Source of the DNA: Topomyia yanbarensis
Taxonomy: Eukaryota; Arthropoda; Insecta; Diptera; Culicidae
NCBI RefSeq assembly: GCF_030247195.1
Contig: NW_026683347.1
Location: 1-64,000, forward strand
DNA length: 64,000 nucleotides
Reading direction: 5' to 3'
Below are positions 46,815 to 58,800 of this stretch, in pieces (position 1 is the first letter of the stretch; each line of letters starts with the position of its first letter). The notes below the pieces were generated by a model. The model was not told the origin of the DNA. It saw only the letters and a list, made by a program, of their open reading frames with translations, and did not search any database. Both the position numbers and the translations under genes were made by a program.

Positions 46815-49800
46815 ATGAAAATGGAAGAATTTGCTATCTTCCGAATTTGTGATTCGCGACGTACAAACAGATGTATAATACCGGCACTACCAAACATACA
46901 AAGCCTCTTAGAACAAGGTAAGTAATATTGTTACCACGACATATATGTTAATAATTACCTTTTATATTTGCAGGGTCAATTGCATTGCAGAAAAATGTCG
47001 ATCAAATCCTTATGGAAAGTGATGGTTGTAAAATAACCACCGATCTCGTGCTTGGGGTTTTTCAAGACCAGCTCATGATGCTACTAAGCCCAGGAGAGTA
47101 TTGGAAACCGAAACAACAGGCGCACTCCAGTGTCTACTCGAATGAAAATGGCAATGGTATGAGCTTCATTTACTATATTTGCTGGCACATAATAGCCTAT
47201 TCTTTTCGGGAAAACAAATCTCAATTCAGTCTTAACTACGGTCACATGATACATTTTACAAGCGGACAGTGTACGGAACAACCTCACTTCCGCTTCCACT
47301 AAACAAAATTCAAAACATCAAATACCTGGGAGGTTTCCAGTAGTATTCAAGCAACACATGAGATATATACCTAACCACCTGGGTTGGTATTCAACTATCT
47401 AGTCGATTTTATTTGTAGGAAAAGATTGTTTGCACGGGGATTTTAGAGTTAAACAAACACATAAACTCTCGAAACTCTATCTCTATAAACTCTCGAAACA
47501 CTATCTCTAATATTAATATTCCAATCACTAAAGAAAAACAAACAAAATCTGCTTCAGTGTGCGTATTTCAAACGTCAGAATAGGTATTAGCTTATCCCAG
47601 TCAAACTGGTAAAAAATTTGATTCAGAATCCTAACTGATTTCCACCGGAATTGTGACTCAAATACACCAACTGTCTCCGTGTTATAATCGGTTGTTGAAT
47701 TTGACCCAGAATTTCGGAAGATACCAGCAAGAATTTCCAATCAAATACCGGAAGATTTGACGTAACGTAACGTAACGAAGGTCGAAAAAAAGTAAGTCGA
47801 AGGTTGGAATTCTTATACGAGGGGGTCACAATTGATTTTTATCACAAAAAGGCCAAAACGTTATATAAAGGCAGCTCGAGACTGAAGTCAAATCTATTCT
47901 AGCACCTATCGTCTTTTTCTTTTTTATTATGTTCTTTTATTGCAATAACTAATAAACTAAATGAAAGAACATTAGATACTGATTTCTGTACGCTGCACAG
48001 AGGAGTAACTAGGGTCGAATCCTGGTCCAAATTATTTATTGCAACTATTGCTGTTATTATGCCTTAATATGAACTACAAATAAACTATAACTAGTTTTTT
48101 GGGACAATTCGGCATCTATCCACCTACCAGTGCAGAGGTCAATTTTCTATATCTTTTCGAATGCTAGTATTTTCGAGGTGATCTTTGTGAACATACTTGT
48201 TTTCCAGTTGCATAAACACTTGATCAATGAAAAAGGAAGTAGAAGAGGGAAGCCTGTGCACATATTCTTAGAAATACATTTTGCTAAACATAGTATTTGG
48301 CCCTGCATCATTAGGGTGTACCTCAATGCCTCAAATTTGTAAAAATTTCAATATTTTCAAACCGCTTGGAATTTGTGAATCGGATAATATCGGAAGAGTG
48401 AATATTTTTGGATAGTTGGAATCATGTTACAGTTGATCGATCTTCTGTAACTTTGTCCAGCCTCACTATCTTTCGATCCTGGACCCGAACCATGGAAAAC
48501 TTTTTGTGTACATTCTATGAACTAATTCAAGAATTCATTGGTTACTTTAATTTATTGTTATTAAAATTAGTGAATACAAAAATACATCATGTATTTATAT
48601 ACATTTTAAATGAACGAAATTTAATTCAGAAATTATATAGTCTAAAACAGCGATTCTCAACCTGGGGTCCGCGGACCGTGATGTCATTCCTGGGGGTCCA
48701 CGAAGAGGAAAATCTTTTCCGGGCGGATATTGAAACTTCAAGTTTTTTTTACCGTACTAGACTGAAAATAATATGTTGACAGCATATAAATCGATGTTAA
48801 GCCGTGGGTATCCGCAACCGCCCAGGGTAGTTTTGAAGGGGTCCGCGACCGCCCAGGATAATTTCGAAGGGGTCCGCGATGACCCAAGGTGAGTTTGAAG
48901 GGGTCTGCGGAGCAAACAAGGTTGAGAACCGCTGGTCTAAAAAACTTATAAAGTTATGTAAACATGAAATAGATCAGCTTCCAAAAAATTATGCAAACTG
49001 CGAAAATAAGTATTTTTTCAAGAATTTTAAATCACTGTATGTACACACACAAAAAAATGTTAGTAAATATAAGAATTTTTCCCTCTTAGCAAAAAACAAC
49101 CAACGCATACTCTTAGTTTGAAAATAAAACTATTATTTTGATTACTATTCTTCATTAGCTTAAAAGGAAAACTTTTATTTTGATTATCATTCTTGATTAT
49201 TTTAAAAGGTTTACTTTCAACCTAATAGTAGGCGTTGATTGTTTTTTGCTAAGAGCGGAACACTCTTACCTTTACCGATATTGTTTTCTGTGTGTAAATG
49301 TATGTAATTACTCGGCAAAAAAGTCTGACATAAAGACACAGAAAGAGTCCATGTTTTTACACGAAGAGGGAGAGAGGGGGATCAAAAAAGACACTAATTT
49401 GTCCAGGTGGTATATCAACGGATTCTAATTAAGAACTATAAAAATAGATCTAGAAGCATCTGGTAAAAATATCCCATTTACCTTAGAATAGATAGTATAT
49501 TTTCATACAACTTTAACGCTCGAGAAAAATGTCCTCTGTGATCTCAACATTTTGTTTACCAGTAACATGTCAGTGTCATTACAATTAATCACGAGATGTT
49601 TCAATAACTATTATTCAAAACGAGAAAAATCACTTCGCGCCATACAAAAGAGCTACATGTCGACACTTTATTTAGAGATTCAGCGTTTGATTTTGAAAAA
49701 AATTCTCAAATTTTAAAAGTGTAAGCGAATGTACGGAAGGTATTTTATAACCGTTCGATGATATCAGTCAATATACAGTTGTGATTATAGTTGCTATATT

Positions 49801-52800
49801 CATAGTTAGGCGGAGACACTGAGTTGAACCAATTGAACATGTCAAACACCAGAGCCATTCTCGATTAATCGAGAACTATTCGGACATTCCTAGTTGGACC
49901 ATTGCCCAACTAAAAACAACTGGATGTCAAAATCTCATGTTATGACTATGACAATCAAAATGACAAGGGTTAAAGTGTAAAGAGATGCCATTACATTACA
50001 AACATTGCATTCGACTAGGTTTTGATTACTCTCCATAGTTCCAACCAGCGCATCAAATTCGTTAGTTTAACAGTGATGGTGGTTCAACCAGAGAATCACC
50101 ACTGTATATCAATAACTTATGTGCTTAATAATGTCACTCGTTGTTCTATGACATGGTTTACACAAAAATATGAAACTAGGACATAAAGCATTGAAATATA
50201 ATAGCATAGATTTGTGCGCTAAATGAAATTTTGTCCTTAGATATATTTTAGGTGCGAGAAGCAGTTTAGCTATGCATTCTGATTATATTCAATGTATTTT
50301 TTTTAATTCGTTTATTTTACACGGCTCAATACGTTAGCTTAAAGGAGCCATGGGTCTTTTATGTATTTACAAGATGTAAAAAATAAAAATTACAATACAT
50401 TTTATTTTACGCCTGTAAGATCCCGTGCGCGCAACTTGCTATTACAAGCGGAGATCTTTTTTCGCATCGGGAAGATGTTCCTTCTCTCGCCAATTTCGGG
50501 GTTATCTATGTCTCTCTCGTTGTCGTTTACGTCCGTATCAGCACCTTTATTACTGCCTTGATACTCGCGATCAGATGTTCTTGCTGGCTTCTTGCCCTTG
50601 CGGGTCACGAATGTGAACACTCCATCCTTGGTAGTAGTTTATTCAGTGGTGGTATTAGTTGTTAAGTTTGAAGTACTAGACGCAGCTTTTACAGTTGTCA
50701 TTATTGCCTGAACAGCAGCCACAAATTTGGCAACCGTTTGCGGTTCAGGTGAAGCTGGAGCTTGGGTGTTGGCATTTCTTTCTGCAGGTGAGCTTTCCTC
50801 AGCGGTTTTTGGGAAGGGTTGTCCGTAGTATGCCGTTTGTTCACAGAACTGGCACGTATTCGTTTGTCCTTCATATGTACAAAGAGTTCGCTGTGTAATG
50901 GTATCACCACCTTCTGTTTTGTACTGCAGGGTAAGGTAGGAGGGAATGGGTTGGTCTACCCGCATTATCACCACAAAGACACCATTTGAAATACCTGGGA
51001 AGTAGTTTCTCCATGTGTCCTCCGTAATAGATTCTACTGCTCCGAAATTCGACATGACTTTTTTAATTGCCACTTTACAAGTAAGTGGAGATAAATCATG
51101 TAATTTAACTTCAATATTTTCATTATCCTGTATATAGGGATCTTGATTTCAACATTGTCACAAACAAGCACGTGTTTCAAGTTGTTCTGCGAAATAAATC
51201 TTTTCGCCTGGGCGAATTTGTTGAAGGTTATCAGCACCGCATGCCTGACGTGTTCAAGCTGTATGGTGGAGACTTCCGAAAACCGAAGCTGCATTTTCAC
51301 CTTCAGCAGATGTTCCACATCACGAATACTTGGTCTTATGCGAAATGACCTGAAGTCAATCGCCACTGTGTTAGGCCGAATAATCACGTTTTGCTCATGA
51401 GATTCAGTCATCTTGAAAAATCACCCAAGAATACTAGTAACGGTATCCTTTGTTCTTCAAACAATGCACACAAGTAACTGTTTTTTTTCGTTCGCTTTGC
51501 ACTGGCTCGGACAGAAGCAGGAGCACACTGAGTATCGTGACCGCTGTCTTTGATGGTTGAAAATATACTGACTATATTCAATGTATGTAGTACATTAGGT
51601 TCATTCCAGTATCTGCAGAAACTTCTTCTGGTCGTATACAGAAACTTCTTCTGGCACGTATACGTATACAGCAACTTTTTTGGCTCCTGTTTACTCCGGA
51701 ACAACTGGGAGCAACCCGGTCAAACCATTCGGAATTTGATTCGGAATCCTGAATGGAGTCAGTATGGATTCCAAATCAAATGCAACAACCGATTCTGATT
51801 CGGAATCGGTTGTTGCATTTGATTTGGAATCCATAATGACTCCATTCAGAAATCCGAACCGGTTCCGGAATGAGTTTAACTGGGAAGAAGCGTGTACTGG
51901 AACAAATCTATTCAAAAATAGAAACACCCCTCGTTGCAGAAGCTATTTCGATGTTATTTTTTCGAGCACCTCGCCGCATGCCGCATTAGGCAATCCATGC
52001 AGGGTGGCCAGACCTACCGAATTATCGGTAGTCCTACCGATTTTGTTCTTCCCTACCAATTCACAGACGACCAAGGCAAAACTACCGATATTTTGTTATT
52101 CCTACCGAAAACTACCGATTTTTATTGATTTTGGACACATCCTACTAAACATTCATTTTTTGGGTTAGATTTGGTCAGATATCTGTGTTGTCAGTATTTT
52201 ACAATTCCAGTTCAATACTACGTTTTTGGAACAACAACCCCTCCTACCGATAACTACCGGTAAACTTTTAGTGACCCTACCGATATTAAGGAATTCTATC
52301 TGGTCACCCTGAATCCATGAGACATTTTTGATCAGCTGATTATTTCTTCTGACGTAACTCGGGCGGGTGCAAGTTATTTTATTTTCTTATGGTGACATTA
52401 TAGTTTTTGTTTATACTTAAGCTTAAACCAGTAGTTTGTGTAAAAAGTGCTTTATGGAATATAATGTTTTTTTTTAGTTTCACGGAGCTAAATCTTTGGT
52501 ATACCTTAAAAACTATAATTTGATCAAGACTGAAAAATGTAGGTTCATGGCTAAATTCTCAATTATCTTGCATTCACTATGTTATGAGTGACGGACGTAT
52601 TTTGTTCTTATGGTTTATAGAAGTGATACATAAACTCATTCCCACAATTTTTTCATATTGATATAAAATTTCCTAATAGTTCATTATAGATTTGAACATA
52701 ATAATTGATCAATTTTTGAACATGGGTTTTGAAGAGGTCTAAGGAAATCGGTATAAGCAGGAGCCCTAATTTTAGAAATTGTACTATGTATGTTAAAAAA

Positions 52801-55800
52801 ATATTCTCTCGTGATTTTTGAAAACAACGTTATTGCAAATGAGGGCCACTCTTTGTTTACTTTGTCTTTAGTGACTGTTGATACGTATTGTAAAATTATT
52901 GGTAACCTTTGTAGTAACGCCATGGTAATTGAAAGAGTTATGACGTTTACAAAAATCACGCGAGAATTGGATTTTTATCCTACGAGCTGCAAGTAAATTT
53001 TTGAAGTGTACAGAACATTTTATGATCCTAATAGTAAACTACTACTAAAGTACGAACAAAATTCAGAATACTTTTTGAATTTAAGCTACCTTATTAAGAG
53101 AATTTCTTAGTTTGAAAGATAGTTTTTGAGCTGGGATTTGAGCCTATTTTGTATACTTGCTTTTGTATACATGCTTTATTTGCATAGCTTCATAAAGTCT
53201 CATTATATCGCTTTTCAAACTAAATTTTGAGAACATAAGGTGTTCGGTTTGTTTTAGCCATCTCATGTTTCGCTCATGTCAGAGACGAAGGGTAACAATT
53301 AGTCAACTTACACTTACAGTTAACTATTGGTACTTTTGTTTTGTGACGGTGTAGTCGGTGCCACACTCATTCAAACTTGGGTGTAATCAGTCAAATTCTA
53401 TTCTTTACACTTCACCGCTCTAGCAATAGATATAAGTTTATCACGTCGCATAGTGATCCCGAAATTAGAAAAGTCCTTCAAAAGTATTTTCTTGCTTTCA
53501 ATGGCAGTTTCGCGTTCAGGTGTGCAAAGCAAAGTTTCTTAAAACATGATAATGCATGAAACCGCCGATTTCTCCACCCACGCTTAACTTTTATAAGCCA
53601 GATTTAACGTATCGTTAAACCTGGCTCTAATGTTTGGTGTCGGAGAAGATATTCGTCCTGCTTCGGTTAGAAATTAAACTTTTCTTAAGGGAGCATTTTT
53701 AGAAATCATTTATAGAAACATTTGAAGGTAGGTTTCAAAACGTTTCATCAACTATTTCTGAAAACACCTTTGCATGGAAACATAATCGAAACCAGTAAAC
53801 ATTTTCCCCATTTTTGCCTTTCTCATATAAAGAAAGGCTATGCAATCACTGTGAAAATCGACTTTTTAACCGAGGCCCGGAGGGCCGAGTGTCATACACC
53901 ATTCGATTCAGTTCGTCGAGATCGGCAAATGTCTGTGTGTGTGTGTGTGTATGTATGTGTGTGTGTGTATGTGTGTGTGTCATTTAAACTCACACAATTT
54001 TCTCAGAGATGGCTGAACCGATTTTCGCAAACTTGATTTCATCTGAAAGGTATAACGCTCCCATAAGCTGCTATTGAATTTTTAGTTGATCCGACCTCTG
54101 GTTCCGGAGTTACGGGTTGAAGAGTGCGGTCACACAGCAAATTCCCATATAAACTGGTACCACCATGATGCTCAAATGATGTAAAACATATCAAAATTGA
54201 TGTAACGTTACTCTAGTTTGCGGGTCTGGATCACTAATGATCAATCAAAGCAGCTTTGACCACATTGGCCACCTATGACGGTTCATGACGCCCCCGGGGA
54301 ACCCGCCAAGTTCCTAAGCTAATATCACACCCATTCCCCAACGAATTCTCTACCGATTTTCACACACTTGGTTTCAAATGAAAGTAATACCATTGACTGC
54401 TGCTGAATTTCATTCGGTTCCAACTCTTGCTTCCGGAGTTACAAGGGTGTTAGTAAGGATACACTGGAATTTCCCATATAAATCGGTACAATCGTAATAC
54501 CTCAGAGGCTAAAAACTATTGAAATGGTCACCAAATTACTTCTAATCGCAGATCTAGATCACTGATTGCCAATCAAACATTCTTTGAATATATTGTCCAC
54601 TATCGACGATTCCGGAAGTCCGGAATTCCGGGCATATTCCACAATTAAAGTATTGGTTCTTCGGTGATGACTGAACCGATTTTCTCAAACCAAGTCTCAA
54701 ATGGAAGGCAAAATATGCAGTTGAGTATTGCGTCGCCCTCCCCCCCCCCCCCGCCTTGCCCTTACACCTCCCTCCTTCATCACTACCCTCCCCTTGGACC
54801 ACCCTCACGCCCGCATTTCCTTCATCCACCCCGTATACCGAAATAAGATGAAGGATTTCTGACGCATCCTCCACTCCCACTCTACTAACCCCCCATTCCC
54901 TCCACTTTCAAACCCATTCCACCAACATTTCAAAATATAATCACATGAAGATAACATTGAACTCATGCTGATTAAGCTAATTAAATATTATTCTTTTGCC
55001 TTTCTCATATAGAAAGGTTATGCAATTGCTCCAAAAACCGACTTTCTAACCGAGGCCCGGAGGGCCGAGTCCCATATAACATTCGACTCAGTTCGCCGAG
55101 ATCGCAAAATATCTGTGTGTATATATGTATGTATGTGTGTTTGTATGTGTGTATGTATGTATGTGTGTATGTGCGGATTTGTTAACAAAATGTCCACATC
55201 GGTTTCTCGGAGATGGCTGAACCGATTTTTACAAGCTAAGATTCAAATGAAAGGTATAATATTCCCATGGGTTGCAATTGAATTTCATTTTTAACCGACA
55301 TCTTGTTCCGGATTACGAGTTGAAGAGTATGGTTACAAAACAAAATTTGTTGATTTGTCCACATCGGTTTCTCGGAATTTTCTGAACTGATTTTGACAAA
55401 CTTGATTTTAAATGAAAGGTCCATCAGCTGCTGTTGAATTTTGTGTGGATCCGAGTTCTGGTTCCTGAATTACAGGGTGATACGTACGATCACGCAGCAA
55501 ATCCCGATTCTAACGAATTCTGCGATGAATGTAAAAAAGTGATTTTTTTTTCCAAAATGTAAACAAAACCGTTGAATTTGTAGATCTAGGTCACCAACAT
55601 TCATTCAAAGTCTCTTTGGCCACACTGGTCACCATCGACGGATCCGGAAGCATCCAAATTCAGAATAACGGTTATATTGGTTTCTGGATAATGGCTAGAC
55701 AGATTTGATCAACTTAGTCTGAAATGAAAGGTGTTGCGTCCCCGGAAACCGATATTAAATTCCATCTCCATCCGACTTCCGGCTCCGGAGTTACGGGTTG

Positions 55801-58800
55801 TGGAGTGCGATCACATAGAAAACTCCGATTCAAACCGATACCGCGATGAATGCAAAAAGGTGCTCTTATATATACTTACCAAGTGTAATAAGAATGAAAG
55901 ACATTTCCATAAAGTTATATTGTACGAACCAGGTATTGAATCATAGTTTGGAGAAATGAGAAAGGCACAATTGCACCTCTAGGTGGATTAAAACAGGTTT
56001 TTACTATTGGGGCCACTACACATATTGTACTATTGGAACACTAGGCAGAGAAATGTACGCAACGGTTTGGTATACTGCCGTTGTATACATTTGCCCAGGT
56101 ATAGGGGGCAGACCACCAAAGGTTTTTTTTTGCCAAGCATGAGCAAACTGGATAAACCTAGAAAATTTGTAGTAGCGTAGTACCCATAAAAGGGGTACAA
56201 ATTACCTACTAATAGGTTCCAATCCATATAATATTTATCTATTTTTAGGTAATATTTGCTTAATTCTGATTAACCATTACCTAATTTTAGGTGGTTTCAA
56301 GTTACCTACCTACTGGTGAGTATGTGCAGTTTTGTGGAGTTTAGGTACTATTTATATAGGCATCCAGAAAAGTGCACGAACTTAGAAGTGGGTATATTCA
56401 CTCTACCTAAATTAGGTGATTACGAATCAATTATTAATGCATTGTACATGAAAAAGAAAACATATTGTAAAAATTCCACCTATTAGTGTGTAAATCATAC
56501 CTTCTGGTTGGGTACAGCGCTAGTACCAATTCTGTAGGTGCATCCAGTATACTGTGTACTTGCAAATAAGTGTTTGGTATCGTATATAAGAGATGGAGCT
56601 AGTATTCTGCCAAAGGGGCGGAACTATATTTTTTGAAGGAATTCCCTCATCGTGTTATGTCTGTTTGTCTGTGGTCTTACAAAACACGACCAAAATAAAA
56701 AATGCATATTTTAATAATTGAATTTACTCATCATGTTTCAATATTCATTGCTCAACAGAAGTTCCCGATTGTAACGAAGATGAAGTAGAAGAATCGTTGC
56801 CAAATGTAGCTCAGCAAGATGGTTTCAATGAAGAAGTAGAACTACAGGAATCAGCAACTGAAACACTCGAGACACACCAAGTTCAAAATACAGATCAGAT
56901 GGCTACACAAATGATAATTGATATTCATGACGATAAGCTTTCGCAATGCTTCGATACGGCACTGGATGAAGTGGATTACAACAGCAAATGTGCGGACGAT
57001 CCGTTGGCAGACTTCGACGAAAATCAATCGCCTAATACAAGCAAAAAACGGTCCCTCAATGCGATTGTAGTCGAGAGAAATAAGAAGAAAGTTTCTGTGG
57101 ATATGAAATTTGAATCATTCGAAATAAATTGGAGTAAATTGAGCGATAACTTACTTACGGAGCTAAGAAAAAAGCAGGATTTCAAAAATAAAAACCCGAA
57201 ACTTAAGGTACCCAGAATGATGCGGATCAGTAATGCAGATACAAATACTCTTGTGAACATTATAGTTGATCAATTGCGGGCTATAGACACGAACGTTCGT
57301 GCAGATACTATGGAAAGCGTAGCGAAGCAAATATTATCCAGATATCCTTGTCTGGAGTTTGAGGATGACGATGGTTTCGGAGCAGGCGAAGGCTACGTAT
57401 CATTAAAGTATAAAATGATCAACAGGAATGCCTATCTAAATCGATTTAAGGATCCAAATAAACCATCAACTTCTCGTTCAGAAAAAGTAAAGTTGAGGAA
57501 TGTCAGAGCTGGAACAATTAAAGAATATTGGACCGAAACATCGCCGGACTGTACGAAGGACATTAAGTCTATGCTTTTGCGCGAAGAGCCACATCTGCTC
57601 ACAGATGAATTTATGAGCAAATCTCAAGCATATCTAAGATATGTTTTAGATGAAAAACAAGATCTTAAAAGTACGTTGAAACAGTTCCCCATAGTTCGTT
57701 GCACAAAGATTTTGAATTTTCATTTTACGAAAGCAACAGGAGTTGACGTTTCAGACCTTCGGAAATATTATTCATCTAAGAAAAGTAAAATCATTAATTA
57801 CTCTCTGACATGCCGGCGTGGGTATCGTCTGAAAAATAATGCAACAGATCTCGAAGTGTTCAGTTTCCTCGCTTCATTGCTCGGAGAAAATATCGACAAC
57901 CTCATCATACAAAAAGAGGTGACATGAAATAATTCTTTATGATATTTTATTATATATTATCAACTTTACATTGCAGATTGGCACACATATTGACGATATT
58001 TCAATTGATGTAGCAGGACCAGTCCTCGTTTGTGTTGGTGTGTAACTACTGAACTTATATTTAAATTAGAATAATGCAACAGTGGGGAAGCTTATTTCGT
58101 TGGTTAGATTTTGTTTATAGTGTTTTACCTATAGCTATTAAAATATTGTGCATTCAAACAGTAATATTAAAAATTTGTTTGAGGTTTATATTTTCAAAGT
58201 GCACAGGTAAAGATATTATGTTTAATAGAGGGTGCAGAGCTCTAATTCTGTCATGCATTTAGTTGTCAAATCATGTCCAGCACTTGGTTACCCATTACTT
58301 TCACATGATGCACTTAGTGCAATAAATGTCACGCAGGAACCTATCATATCTAAGAGCTAGACAATGTCCAACCAGTGCTAACAATTGTATGCGTCCTCTA
58401 TTAGCTATAATACATTTCCTTAGAAACTGTCTTTATATTTTTATCGAGATAGATTTCAAAATCGAAACAAAATATGTATTGATGGGATTGGCTTGAGCAT
58501 GAGTAAACCAAATCAATCTGATAGTTGAATTTTAGACACATTTTGATTATAGTAGAAAATAGCGCAGTGTTATTATTTTTTATCTGTGCAGTAATGTAGG
58601 AGATATTTTTGATCTTTAATATATGTTTAGACCTTTGGAGCTTATACATAATTGTAACACAGTTTCATATGTAAAAATTAGATTAACCGCCAACAATTTA
58701 GAGAGACACAATCACTTTTATTTGATATACAGGGAATCGCTGGACACATTCACTGCCGCTAGAAGCATTACTGTCCCATGTGCTATGGAAATCCCTATAC

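Larger units (their letters stand above)
47157..56758 (+). other. 9.6-kb intron 2 of the second CACTA gene, filled with mobile elements
   Basis: The donor GTATGA at 47157 joins the acceptor CAACAG ending at 56758, phase 1 to phase 1 (G plus AA restores a Glu codon). The contents are listed separately: a B-box segment, two hAT MITEs, a hairpin MITE, a non-LTR ORF1 relic, a palindrome, composite repeat copy 2 and an AGGTA-rich tract. The other introns of this gene are 56, 58 and 849 bp. Confidence 0.55.

Noticed and set aside
53722..54846. Open frames with VCVCVYVCV or poly-Pro runs as proteins
   Set aside because: They come from (TG)n and polypyrimidine tracts of the header repeat.
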